The notes: generated by a model from the sequence alone, not told the origin. Counted from the first letter of the stretch, positions 18,268 through 26,586 are shown. The stretch: 64,000 nucleotides of DNA from Paenibacillus dendritiformis (GCF_021654795.1 NZ_AP025344.1:1612501-1676500); one strand, 5' to 3'. Made by a program: numbers and translations.

Positions 18268-18500
18268 TTACCCAGATGACATAGTTCGACCCTGTGCGTT
18301 CAAGATCGCGAAATTGTTGTAACTTTCATCACCTCGATCGGCAATCACAATGGTTTTTCCCTTGATCGGGGAACGGTCGACCATGGTCGCCAGCGCCCTT
18401 CCCTCAATAAATAACCTTCGTGGCTGAACAAGGGCATCCACGTAAAGTCTGTTGCAGAGGTCATAGGCTGCGTTCAAAATGCAGCAGAAGGTTATAACCT
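18268..18500 (-). pseudogene. IS4-type transposase remnant
   Basis: The leftward frame encodes NAAYDLCNRLYVDALVQPRR...VDRSPIKGKTIVIADRGDESYNNFAILNAQG, resembling the central part of IS4-family DDE transposases (the DRGYESYNN region carrying a catalytic Asp). Only about 70 of some 400 residues remain; Tyr after DRG is replaced by Asp, and no terminal inverted repeats are evident. An inactive relic. Confidence 0.55.
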
Positions 18501-19079
18501 TGGGATTCCAGGAATTCAGAGCGGGCTATCTTTTCGATAACCTGCTCTTTTGCTTGATTATGGTTTCGCGCCTTATCTTAATGACATTGGCCCTGAGGCA
18601 GTGCTTTCTTCGGGTTGCAGACAGGCTCCCATAACATCTTAATTATGGGTATACCATTGAAAATAGGCACTTTTGGAATTCGCTTCGTTCGTGCTTGTTT
18701 TAATTTGGAACGTATGGTTAGCATAGCTGCCTGCATCAATCGTAATAACGGAATTTCCTGTTATATTTGCTCGCCACCAACCGATACTGCTATTGACTGT
18801 ACTGGTTATGCTTAAGTTAAGCAGAGATGCCCATTTTTTACTTAAAAAAGAACTCGCCTCCTGTTTCCTGAATGTGAGCTGCCTCTTTGGCAAGTATCTA
18901 GTTGGTTTACAGCTTCTTGTTTGTTACCATGCTGAAGATAGTAAGGCAGCTTCTAGGGTATATACTCTTTAAGCACCTGTCGATAACTTCAACGTTACCA
19001 TTTGAATCGAAAAAGATTATGGGAGCTGTCTCCAAACATGATGATGGATGTGGACAAGTTAGCCGAGGTCTTTGCTAAT
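18501..19079. other. Degenerate AT-rich stretch
   Basis: No convincing gene. A leftward frame of 84 codons at 18639-18893 has no RBS and no recognisable motif. Near 19020-19130 a rightward frame reads LWELSPNMMMDVDKLAEVFA, possibly another protein fragment. Confidence 0.35.
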
Positions 19080-19119
19080 GATTCCTATGATAGTACGGAT
19101 TTCTTTTTATCATTCGTGG

Positions 19120-19724
19120 AGCAGCCAGAATAAGCGTGAATGGCACGGCCTACGAATTGCAGGCAGGATCCGTGTTGCACGCGGCTCCAGGCATGCAAAT
19201 GGAATCGCAAGTTGCAGGTCAATCCGAGTTGGAGTCTTATTCCGTTTTTTATCGCCTGGACAAGAGGGAAGAAGAAAACTGCGATCATGAATGCCAGGCT
19301 CATCAAGGAAACAAAAGAATTAATCGAGAAAACCAAAGAGCGGCTGAGCGATCTGAAAAATAAGAATTTGGCCTTGTTGCGAGTTGACGGCAAAGCCAAT
19401 TTTACCGCTCAGGGAACGAAAAAACACGATGTACGATGATGCATCGGCTGGCTTTGGGCTGTTGGCGCCGAACGGATATCCCGAAGACAGTGCCGTACTG
19501 TCACTGGAGGCTCTGTCGGAAATGAACCCCGATTATATCATTTTCCAGCATGATGTTGACATTGCAAAGGCCGCAGTCCAGGAAAAAGAGTCTTCCGCCG
19601 TGTGGAAATCATTGAAATGAGTCAAAAACAATCATGTTCTTTTTTTCGATACTTCCCTGAATACGGGAAGCGTCCTGCGATCAGGCTGGCCGCAGAGAAT
19701 TTTATGGAACTGGCGGGCCGCTAA
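19120..19724 (+). pseudogene. Relic of an AraC/siderophore-binding-type regulator or binding protein
   Basis: Fragments in different frames read in order: a cupin-like piece NGTAYELQAGSVLHAAPGMQ (19139 on), a linker helix KETKELIEKTKERLSDLKNK, then LALLRVDGKANF, SAGFGLLAPNGYPEDS, LEALSEMNPDYIIFQHDVDIA and finally LAAENFMELAGR ending at 19724. The latter pieces resemble FecB/FhuD-type iron-siderophore binding domains; with the cupin piece this suggests a Btr-like AraC regulator carrying a binding-protein domain, with the central HTH part deleted and at least two frameshifts. The alternative is two separate decayed genes. Confidence 0.5.
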
Positions 19725-19769
19725 GAAAGAATGAAAAACGCCCCGGCTTGGATGAAGCGCGGGGCGGGT

Positions 19770-19991
19770 TCACGTTCCGGACGGATCCTCTTTCACATAT
19801 TCCAATATATCGCCTGGCTGGCAGTCCAGCACTTCGCATATTTTCTCCAAGGTGGAAAAGCGGACCGCCTTTGCTTTGCCATTTTTCAGGATGGACAGGT
19901 TCGCCATCGTAATTCCGACCTTCTCCGACAGCTCGGTGACGCTCATTTTTCGTCTTGCCAACATAACATCGAGATTGATGATGATCGCCAT
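19770..19991 (-). CDS. XRE-family regulator, YozG-like
   Basis: 73 aa, essentially one HTH_3 domain: LARRKMSVTELSEKVGITMANLSILKNGKAKAVRFSTLEKICEVLDC. Proteins of this size and sequence are typically encoded immediately after a DUF2975 membrane protein, as here (9 nt gap). GAGGTG lies 5 nt before the ATG. It probably controls this operon and perhaps the DUF817 gene through the shared ATTTAT(C/T)GTTTA motif. Close relatives are B. subtilis YozG and other small Cro/CI-type proteins. Confidence 0.82.
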   Translation of the reverse strand: MAIIINLDVMLARRKMSVTELSEKVGITMANLSILKNGKAKAVRFSTLEKICEVLDCQPGDILEYVKEDPSGT

Positions 19992-20000
19992 TGGAACACC

Positions 20001-20477
20001 TCAGACTGTCAAATCGTTTTCGGATTTGATTTCAAGTGCGCGGGTCAGCAGCTCTTGAAGCACTGCCGCAAAAATCGCTACCGTGGAAGCGGCAAAAATG
20101 ATGACTCCCCCTATCACGGCGATGGAAGTAAACAGGACGCCCTGCATCCCAAGGAATACCCCGCTTAACACATAGAAGATCGCGATCACGACGGCGCACT
20201 GCTTGATATGCTTCAACGATGCTGCCGCGCTTTCGGAAAAAGCATGGTTCCGTTCGATATAGCTGAGCAGCTTCAGGGATTGATAGAGAGCAATGTAAAA
20301 CGGTATTGCCGTCGTATATACAACGATGAGCGCCGGATATTTCAAAGGGACATAATCGGGGTTCTTCGCCGCATGGCTTGTCACGAATCCGGGCAGCCAG
20401 AACAGAGACAGAATCAAAGCCGCAAGCCCAATCATGGCGATCGCCAGCTTGAGGAAGGCAGTTTTACTTCGCAGCAT
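20001..20477 (-). CDS. DUF2975 membrane protein, YoaS-like
   Basis: 158 aa with four hydrophobic segments (about 10-30, 45-65, 95-115 and 122-145). Typical motifs are YPALIVVYTTAIPFYIALYQSLKLLSYIERN and the C-terminal LTRALEIKSENDLTV, which carries the KxENDLTI ending common in DUF2975 proteins. Function unknown; always found with a small XRE regulator, and I infer a membrane component of a sensing pair. GAGGTG lies 5 nt before the ATG. Cotranscribed with the XRE gene. Confidence 0.82.
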   Translation of the reverse strand: MLRSKTAFLKLAIAMIGLAALILSLFWLPGFVTSHAAKNPDYVPLKYPALIVVYTTAIPFYIALYQSLKLLSYIERNHAFSESAAASLKHIKQCAVVIAIFYVLSGVFLGMQGVLFTSIAVIGGVIIFAASTVAIFAAVLQELLTRALEIKSENDLTV

Positions 20478-20520
20478 ACAGCACCTCGCATAAAAATGAA
20501 TGGCATTAGCATATCACTGC

Positions 20521-20538
20521 ATTTATCGTTTATCAATA
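20521..20538. promoter_or_regulatory. Candidate XRE operator upstream of DUF2975-XRE
   Basis: ATTTATCGTTTATCAATA lies 43 bp upstream of the DUF2975 start. The same 18-mer with two transitions occurs at 21497-21514 before the DUF817 gene. Confidence 0.5.
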
Positions 20539-20568
20539 TGTTTTGGATGTATCTTGGTAACCTTCATA

Positions 20569-21366
20569 TTAGTGCATAGGAAGCGTACGTTCCTTGCTCT
20601 GGGAGCGCCCTTCCTTCACATGCTTCAACTGGGCGACGATCATGAACGACACGATGACCAGCAAGAACCACGAGCTGAATTTTCCCCACTGAACGAGATG
20701 CCAACCATTGGCTTGATGCGGATAGCGCCAAGCGCCCAGGAAGGTTCCGATATTTTCCGCTACCCAAATAAAGAAACCGATCAACGCAAACGAGAGCACG
20801 AGCGGCATGCGCCGCGTCACGCCCAGCACCGTATACTCGACATACGACCGAAAGAAGACGGCGAACAGCAGAAGGGTCAACACCCAGCGCAGATCGGATA
20901 TGAAATGGTGGGTCATAAAATTAAGGTAAATCGTCGCGCCGAGCGGGACCGTGCACCACGCTTTCGGATACCGGTGCAGCTTCACCTGCAGGCGGCGCCA
21001 CGCCTGACATAAGTAACTGGCTACACTTGCATACATAAATCCGCTGTAGAGCGGCACGCCGAACACCTTGGTCCATCCGTCGAGGGGGTAGGCCCATGAT
21101 CCCATGTGTACCTTGAAAATTTCAAGCGCAAGCCCGATCAGATGGAACACGCAAATGACCTTTAGCTCATCGATCGTTTCCAGACCGGAACGGAGCATGA
21201 TGGTTTGAACCGCGATACAGACCAGAAGCATAAAGTCATAAGCGGGAATGTACGGGATCTCGATCGCCCGCGTCAGCGCCAGCGCCCCGAAAATAATGGC
21301 CGGGAACAGGCAGGACAGCGCCTGCTGCCACCCGAACTCGACAAATGATTTCAGCTTGAAAGCCAT
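20569..21366 (-). CDS. DUF817 membrane protein, YoaT-like
   Basis: 265 aa, about eight membrane segments. Signature-like stretches are HMGSWAYPLD, GVPLYSGFMYASVASYLCQAWRRL, NFMTHHFISDLRW and FWVAENIGTF (seen as IGFFIWVAENIGTFLGAW). The family has no established function. The ATG at 21366 has GCAGGAGG 6 nt upstream; the longer in-frame extension lacks one. It lies upstream of the DUF2975-XRE pair in the same orientation; a link of these families is also seen in the B. subtilis yoaS-yozG-yoaT neighbourhood (from memory). Three motif copies precede it. Confidence 0.8.
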   Translation of the reverse strand: MAFKLKSFVEFGWQQALSCLFPAIIFGALALTRAIEIPYIPAYDFMLLVCIAVQTIMLRSGLETIDELKVICVFHLIGLALEIFKVHMGSWAYPLDGWTKVFGVPLYSGFMYASVASYLCQAWRRLQVKLHRYPKAWCTVPLGATIYLNFMTHHFISDLRWVLTLLLFAVFFRSYVEYTVLGVTRRMPLVLSFALIGFFIWVAENIGTFLGAWRYPHQANGWHLVQWGKFSSWFLLVIVSFMIVAQLKHVKEGRSQSKERTLPMH

Positions 21367-21496
21367 ACAAGTTCCTCCTGCATTGGAATCCGCCTCCCGG
21401 GACGCTTCGCCCCCTCCGCAACGGTTCCTTGAATGAGCCGCCATGGCGGCTCGATAGGTACTATCATAATCGGCGGTTTTCTCTTGGTCAATAAAA

Positions 21497-21534
21497 ATTT
21501 ATTGTTTATCGATAAATATTTATTGTTTAGTATA
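21497..21534. promoter_or_regulatory. Tandem ATTTATTGTTTA sites upstream of DUF817
   Basis: Two direct copies, at 21497-21508 and 21518-21529, 21 bp apart (two helical turns). The first extends to ATTTATTGTTTATCGATA, matching the site before DUF2975. They lie between the DUF817 gene and the divergent sortase gene, so either could be controlled. Confidence 0.5.
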
Positions 21535-21625
21535 TCCGTGTTCAGAATTTGTCTAGTTTTCCGGTGTCGCTGCTTGATGAAGTCGTCTATAATAAAACCG
21601 GAAAGAAACGAACGGGAGGATCGCA

Positions 21626-22354
21626 ATGGCCGCAAAGAAGAGAACCGCTTCCAGAATAATCTATAATGCCGTCTGTGCCGCCGTGTTGCTGGCCGGTCTG
21701 TTCATCCTGCTGCACGAGCCTATCCAGAGCTGGTTCATCTCCAGAGGGACGAGCTCATTGGGACTTGACAAGGTGGCTGCGGCTGACCCGGTGAAGCGGG
21801 ACGACAGCCATATTCGGAAGCAAGAGCCCGTTTTTAATTTTGAAGAGGTCGCGGAGCTTGATTTCGAGACGATCCTGATGGCGAATTTGAACAAAGATGA
21901 TATTCATGTGATTGGCGGCATCAGCATTCCGAGCATTGACATGAATTTGCCGATAGGAGAAGGCGTTGCTCCGTATACGTTGGCGCTCACCGCGGGGACG
22001 ATGAAGCGTGACCAGGTTATGGGGGAAGGCAATTATGCGTTGGCGGGCCATCACATGAACCGCAAAGATCTGCTGTTCAGCCCGCTCCTGCGAGTCAAAA
22101 CCGGCGCCGCCGCTTATTTGACCGATATGGAGTACATCTATGAATACAAAATAGAGGAACAGAAAACAATCGAGGCCACGGCGGTGGAAGTCATTGAGGA
22201 TCAGGGACCGGAACCATTATTGACCTTGATCACCTGCGATGAGACCGGCAAGGCCCGGGTGTTGACCCGAGGCCGCTTCGTCGGCAAGACGCCGATTCAG
22301 GATGCGACCAGGGAAATGAAGGAAGCCTTTCAACTGGAAATGAGCAACTTATAG
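21626..22354 (+). CDS. Sortase, class A-like
   Basis: 242 aa. One N-terminal membrane anchor (about 14-30), then a sortase beta-barrel. The catalytic triad is visible: His in YALAGHHMN (near 140), Cys in LLTLITCDE (near 202) and Arg in LTRGRFVG (near 216). Sortases cleave LPXTG-like signals and link surface proteins to peptidoglycan. GGGAGG lies 8 nt before the ATG. No LPXTG substrate gene is adjacent, so it may act as a housekeeping enzyme or on distant targets. Divergent from DUF817. Confidence 0.88.
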   Translation: MAAKKRTASRIIYNAVCAAVLLAGLFILLHEPIQSWFISRGTSSLGLDKVAAADPVKRDDSHIRKQEPVFNFEEVAELDFETILMANLNKDDIHVIGGISIPSIDMNLPIGEGVAPYTLALTAGTMKRDQVMGEGNYALAGHHMNRKDLLFSPLLRVKTGAAAYLTDMEYIYEYKIEEQKTIEATAVEVIEDQGPEPLLTLITCDETGKARVLTRGRFVGKTPIQDATREMKEAFQLEMSNL

Positions 22355-22380
22355 CCATCTGCCATGCAAAGGTGCCGCCA

Positions 22381-22428
22381 AAGTCTTTTGAGATTCAGCA
22401 AGGAGCTGGAGCTTAAAAGGCTTTTTTT
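22381..22428 (+). terminator. Terminator after the sortase gene
   Basis: AAGTCTTTTGAG and CTTAAAAGGCTT pair with several G-U contacts, followed by a T tract. Confidence 0.65.
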
Positions 22429-22580
22429 CTTATGAAAAAAGGGGCCGGGGGAATCGGCGGCAAGGAATTATGGACCTCGAAGAATGACAAATTTGGACGT
22501 GTTCAACCCATCCAAATTGTATTATTCTGAAAACATGAAATTGATAGCTGCATACGAAGGGAAGCAGGAGGGGAGAACCA

Positions 22581-23156
22581 TCATCCTTCCTCGTTATCAA
22601 CCCATTTTTTGCAAAAATAGTAACGCAATTTTTTGCGCGCTCTAACCAATAATTGCGCAGAAGCTTGCTCGCTGATTCCTAATTCCCGAGCCAGCTCCCG
22701 GTGCGACTTATCTTCCACATAATAGCGAAACAACACATTGCGGTAGCGCGCATTGAGCTGGTCAAGCGCTTCATGAAGCATTTCATCGCGTATTTGCTCC
22801 TCCACCTGATCGGCTACGGCCGTCTCGGCCGCCGAAGCGAAAAGCACCTCCTCATCCATGCCCTCCAGGTTGGATAGTGAATAACATTTTTTGTTTTTTC
22901 TCAAGTACGCAAAGGCGGTGTTCCTCGAAATTTGTTTGAGCCAGGCCTTTATCTTTACGGGATTTTGTGATTTAGGTGATGAGGCAATCACTTTGAGGAA
23001 TGATTCCTGAATGACGTCCTCCGTCAGATCATGATTTCGGAGCAAGAAGTAAATATCGTGATAGATGAATTTTCGGTAGGATTGATAAGTCAGTTTTTGA
23101 GATTGACGATCTAATTGTTGGAAACCATCGCGCAAAAAAGATAACCACTGTTCCAT
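22581..23156 (-). CDS. ECF-type RNA polymerase sigma factor
   Basis: 191 aa from the ATG at 23156. Region 2 spans about 20-95 (DLTEDVIQESFLKVI; KAWLKQISRNTAFAYLRKNK) and region 4 about 130-185 (LDQLNARYRNVLFRYYVEDKSHRELARELGISEQASAQLLVRARKKLR). No anti-sigma gene follows; the downstream sortase is convergent. The ATG is preceded at 4 nt by a run of 11 G that would serve as, or replace, the Shine-Dalgarno site. The same run is in frame with an upstream TTG at 23198. Likely target: the divergent secreted-protein gene. The long region 2-4 linker is slightly larger than usual. Confidence 0.82.
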   Translation of the reverse strand: MEQWLSFLRDGFQQLDRQSQKLTYQSYRKFIYHDIYFLLRNHDLTEDVIQESFLKVIASSPKSQNPVKIKAWLKQISRNTAFAYLRKNKKCYSLSNLEGMDEEVLFASAAETAVADQVEEQIRDEMLHEALDQLNARYRNVLFRYYVEDKSHRELARELGISEQASAQLLVRARKKLRYYFCKKWVDNEEG

Positions 23157-23160
23157 AATG

Positions 23161-23171
23161 CCCCCCCCCCC
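23161..23171 (-). repeat. Poly-G tract (11 bp) at the sigma factor start
   Basis: Eleven consecutive C on the plus strand, G on the coding strand, 4 nt before the sigma-factor ATG. Tracts of this length slip readily during replication and could vary expression. Confidence 0.9.
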
Positions 23172-23475
23172 ACATCGTTGGATACAAGTATTATCCAATT
23201 TAATTCCCTATATATACTAATATATACTTATATCGTATATAAATCCATATTTGAATAGTGTCGATAATGTGAGCAAAACTACTAAAATATGAAAATAACG
23301 AAATATTAGGTCATATTTTGGAAGGATGAGCCGTCTAACCATGTAGAAAGGCGATCATCACGAAACTGCATCTCTTATCTTGCGGAGAGGAGGTGTATTT
23401 TCGGCAGAACAGAACGTTTTTTGGGAAGGGGCACATCAAGTTCTAGCGGGGAAATTTTCAAAAAAAGAAAGGGAG

Positions 23476-24618
23476 ATGAATGGAAATGAAATCGGTAAAA
23501 AAACGATTGTCGGCATGGTAGCAATTATGGCTTGCGTGTCAGTGGCAACGGCGGCGTTTGCAGACACCAAATCAGCGAAGTTGACGGGATATGGGCAACT
23601 GAAAGGCACGTTAGAAGGGCGCTATTATGAAACCTCGGTGACTAGTAATCCTGACAATGCAATTTTAAACGGAAAGACGCTTATCGCACAAAAGAAACTC
23701 GAGAGCAGACGGGGAGATCGTTCTTTGGGCGGCTATTGGACCGGCCTGCCTTCTAATACCTCCAAGATACAGCCTCATCAGCTTGAAGAAAATAAGAATA
23801 CGACGGTCGTCATGGGCAGTCTCGCTCATCAATTCACCAATCTGAAATACGATAATAACGGGGAAATGATTCCTCTGCGTTACGATGGGGGCGAACTAAA
23901 AATCGATTATTCCGTGAGCGCCTCCGGGGAAGCGAAAAATGTCGGCTTTCTTCTCTTCGTGGACGGATTTCCGCAGCCTTATCGTTTGAATGCGCCGGAA
24001 GCCCCCTATCAATATATGCACATTATCGATCCGGAGAAGGATGATCAAGAGACACCGCTTGCGTTTCTGTTTACCCCGGTTACGGGGAAGCAAGGAGATA
24101 CCCCGCCGGTTAGCATAGCCAGTGTCTACAGCCCGGCATTCATCCCGGACTTGGCTGCGACGAGCTCCTATGGCGGGTATCATGCGATCCTGAGAGGCGG
24201 TTGGCTCCGTCGCTTTTGCCAGAGACGCAGATACTCTGGATCGTTCCGCGATTCCTCGCAATGAGTACATAAGCAATGTGCGCCTCTCTGCTGCCCCGCT
24301 GACGCAGGAACTGCTGGTTGACGCCGGTGCGGAATCGATTGACGAAGCTGACGATCAAGGATACAGCCTATTGCAATTCGATGGCTCATTGGCAGACGAC
24401 AAACACCAGATCAACGACCAGGGCACCCTTCATGGGACCTTACCTTATTCGGCCCCCCTGGAGCGCGATATCAAAATACCTTTTACATCAATCATGAAGC
24501 ATTAACAAGCGAGGATGGCGGTACTTTCGAAACCGTTCTGGAAAAAGGGAAGGCGGCAGTGATCGAGGCAGATCTCCACTTGGGGAATTTGGAAGATTTC
24601 AATACGTTTTACGTATAA
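23476..24618 (+). pseudogene. Secreted protein of unknown function, interrupted by three frameshifts
   Basis: The pieces read as one protein of roughly 380 aa: a signal peptide (KTIVGMVAIMACVSVATAAFA), a beta-rich body up to SSYGGYHAILRG near 24200, then in the next frame GSVAFARDADTLDRSAIPRN to SLADDKHQIND, then back in the first frame ARYQNTFYINHEALTSEDGG to the TAA at 24618. The best-placed start, ATG 23486 (MKSVKK), is in frame with the rest only if the A7 run at 23497 had eight A. The other shifts fall near 24200 (one extra base) and at a C6 run near 24446 (one missing base). It is divergent from the sigma factor. Decay, sequencing error or slippage are all possible. Confidence 0.6.
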
Positions 24619-24633
24619 ATAAATGGGAATCTT

Positions 24634-24688
24634 TTGACTGAACAATGTTCAGTATGCTATAATCCCCCTAACTGAACTAAATTCAGTT
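24634..24688 (+). promoter_or_regulatory. TetR promoter with two palindromic operators
   Basis: TTGACT (24634-24639), 18-bp spacer, TATAAT (24658-24663). The near-palindrome CTGAACAATGTTCAG lies in the spacer and AACTGAACTAAATTCAGTT lies downstream of -10; they share TGAAC-N3-(G/A)TTCA. The arrangement blocks both polymerase binding and escape, typical of TetR autorepression. Confidence 0.7.
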
Positions 24689-24702
24689 GGGAGGATTTTT
24701 TT

Positions 24703-25293
24703 ATGTCAAGGACGAAAAAACCGCCGGAAGAACGGCGTCAACAACTTTTGGATATTGGGATTGAATTGTTTTTGCGCAATGGAGTTGCGGGCGTATCTGT
24801 GCAAGATATTGTAAGGGAAGCCGGAGTTGCGACAGGGCTTTTCTACTACTATTTCAAGTCGAAAGAGGTTTTCCTGGATGAGGCTGTGGAAAGCTATGTC
24901 ATGGGGCAAATACAGCAATATCAAGCCCTGCTCCAATGCGAAGAATTGACGGGGCTAGAGCGGCTTCAACGGCTTGTGGACGAATTTGTCACCTCAATGG
25001 ATCAAACGGCGCAGGTCATCCGTGAGAATGCGGTCACAGGCCCGCAGCATCGCAGGATTGTGGAGGCTATGCTGCACAAACTCTCCCCGGAGCTGGAATC
25101 GTTCATTCGGCGAGGATGCGATGAGGGGATATTCCATGTGTTGCATCCTGCCGTCACGGCGCAATTTCTGCTTCATGGGCTATCGGGGGTATTCCACATG
25201 GGGAGAAATGAGGACTCCCATCAGACTCGTCAAGCGGAAATCGAACGGCTGACTTCTGCGGCGTTAGGCATCAGCGAAGGGAGGAGCAGGTAA
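24703..25293 (+). CDS. TetR-family transcriptional regulator
   Basis: 196 aa. The N-terminal HTH (GVAGVSVQDIVREAGVATGLFYYYFKSKEVFLDEA, about 28-62) is canonical; the remainder is an all-helical ligand domain. RBS GGGAGG with 8-nt spacing. It overlaps the hydrolase gene by one base (TAATG), so the two are translationally coupled, and two operators sit in their common promoter. It should be released by a ligand related to the hydrolase substrate. Confidence 0.87.
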   Translation: MSRTKKPPEERRQQLLDIGIELFLRNGVAGVSVQDIVREAGVATGLFYYYFKSKEVFLDEAVESYVMGQIQQYQALLQCEELTGLERLQRLVDEFVTSMDQTAQVIRENAVTGPQHRRIVEAMLHKLSPELESFIRRGCDEGIFHVLHPAVTAQFLLHGLSGVFHMGRNEDSHQTRQAEIERLTSAALGISEGRSR

Positions 25294-26405
25294 TGCCGTA
25301 TATTCCCCTGCATCCGATAAAACAGTTTGATTTTCAAATCAATCGAATTTTAACGTATGGCGATGAAGCCTGCAGCTTCGACGAGATTAAGGGCGCCGTT
25401 CCGCAAATCGTTGATTTGGACTCTTGGTACCGGGCCTGGCTCCGTCTGGGAGAACAGGCGGAGGCCGACAACAGGAAGCTCCATGCCGCCTATTATTACC
25501 GCCTAGCCGAGTTTTTTCTCAAAAAAGGGCCTGAAAAACAGAAAATGTACGAGAAATCGCTTCATAACTTCCGCAGCGTAATGGATCGGGATGAACGCTT
25601 GCGGGTGGAATACGTGCCTTACGAACATTCCTCGATGAAAACGTTTATTTTTGAAACGGAAAATCCGCTGGGGAATATGGTTGTTTTCGGGGGATACGAT
25701 TCCTTTATCGAAGAATTCTATTTGGCGATTCAGGACCTGGCGAAGAGCGGTTATACGATTTATCTTTTCGAGGGGCCGGGACAAGGAGAGTCGCTAAAAA
25801 AGGGTCTCGCCTTCGAACCGCATTGGGAAAAGCCGGTGAGCGCCCTCTTTGATTATTTCAAGCTGGAGGATGTGTGCCTGATTGGCGTGTCGTGGGGCGG
25901 CTATTTGGCGCTGCGCGCGGCGGCTTTTGAGCGGAGAATAGCGAAAACGGTTGCCTATGATGTCCTTTATGACGGGTTTGACTGTATTATCAACCCGTTT
26001 CCCGCAGCGATGCAGACGGTCATCAAGCTGATGTTCCGGATGAGAGCCAAGAGCCTGATTAACTTCGTGCTGCGGCAGGCCATGAAAAAGCAGCTTATTT
26101 TGGACTGGGCGATCTCGCATGGGCAATATATTACCGGCACAGACAGTCCGTATCATTTTTACATGGACTTGAAGCGGCATACGCTGCGCGGCATCACTTC
26201 GAAGATCAAATGCGATGTGCTGCTGCTCGCCGGAGAGCGCGATCATTATATTCCCAGTACTCATTATCATTTATTGATGAACCGGCTTACCAACGCCAAC
26301 ACGGTAACGGGCAGAATGTTCACCGAGGAAGAAGGGGGAGCCGAGCATTGTCAAATCGGCAATCACGGGTTGGCGATTAAGGCCATTTTGGATTGGCTTA
26401 AGTAA
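25293..26405 (+). CDS. Alpha/beta-fold hydrolase
   Basis: 370 aa. A helical N-terminal cap (about 1-115) precedes an alpha/beta hydrolase core with oxyanion strand VVFGGYDSF, nucleophile elbow GVSWGGY (near 197), acid in LAGERDHYIP (near 312) and His in GGAEHCQIGNH (near 350). The cap-plus-core size resembles the UPF0255/2,6-dihydropseudooxynicotine hydrolase-like group. Substrate unknown. It starts inside the tetR stop codon and so is coexpressed with its probable regulator. Confidence 0.8.
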   Translation: MPYIPLHPIKQFDFQINRILTYGDEACSFDEIKGAVPQIVDLDSWYRAWLRLGEQAEADNRKLHAAYYYRLAEFFLKKGPEKQKMYEKSLHNFRSVMDRDERLRVEYVPYEHSSMKTFIFETENPLGNMVVFGGYDSFIEEFYLAIQDLAKSGYTIYLFEGPGQGESLKKGLAFEPHWEKPVSALFDYFKLEDVCLIGVSWGGYLALRAAAFERRIAKTVAYDVLYDGFDCIINPFPAAMQTVIKLMFRMRAKSLINFVLRQAMKKQLILDWAISHGQYITGTDSPYHFYMDLKRHTLRGITSKIKCDVLLLAGERDHYIPSTHYHLLMNRLTNANTVTGRMFTEEEGGAEHCQIGNHGLAIKAILDWLK

Positions 26406-26431
26406 CGTACGGGTACGATACAAAAGGGCAG

Positions 26432-26472
26432 ACTCTTAGGAAACGGTTTACACTGGTTCTTAAGAGTTTTTT
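26432..26472 (+). terminator. Terminator after the hydrolase gene
   Basis: ACTCTTAGGAAAC pairs imperfectly with GTTCTTAAGAGT, followed by six T. Confidence 0.7.
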
Positions 26473-26515
26473 GCATGCAACGGATGATATTATGATCGAT
26501 TCGTGATTTCCGATC

Positions 26516-26540
26516 GAACGATCGGACAGACTGAAACGTA
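26516..26540 (+). promoter_or_regulatory. Candidate SigY-type autoregulatory promoter
   Basis: GAACG, 16-bp spacer, CGTA, close to the TGAACG/CGTC pattern described for B. subtilis SigY (from memory). The -35 lies in a 7+7 palindrome CCGATCGAACGATCGG at 26510-26525. It starts about 70 bp before sigY. Confidence 0.45.
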
Positions 26541-26586
26541 ATATAAGTACTTTACCTGCTGCAGGAGAAAAGGAGGCGGGGGACAC

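Noticed and set aside
18639..18893. An 84-codon leftward frame in the degenerate region
   Set aside because: No RBS, no motif, AT-rich surroundings of decayed sequence.
13004..19730. tRNA-Leu-integrated genomic island
   Set aside because: No repeat of the tRNA 3' end was found downstream and no integrase gene is present, so att-mediated integration is unsupported.
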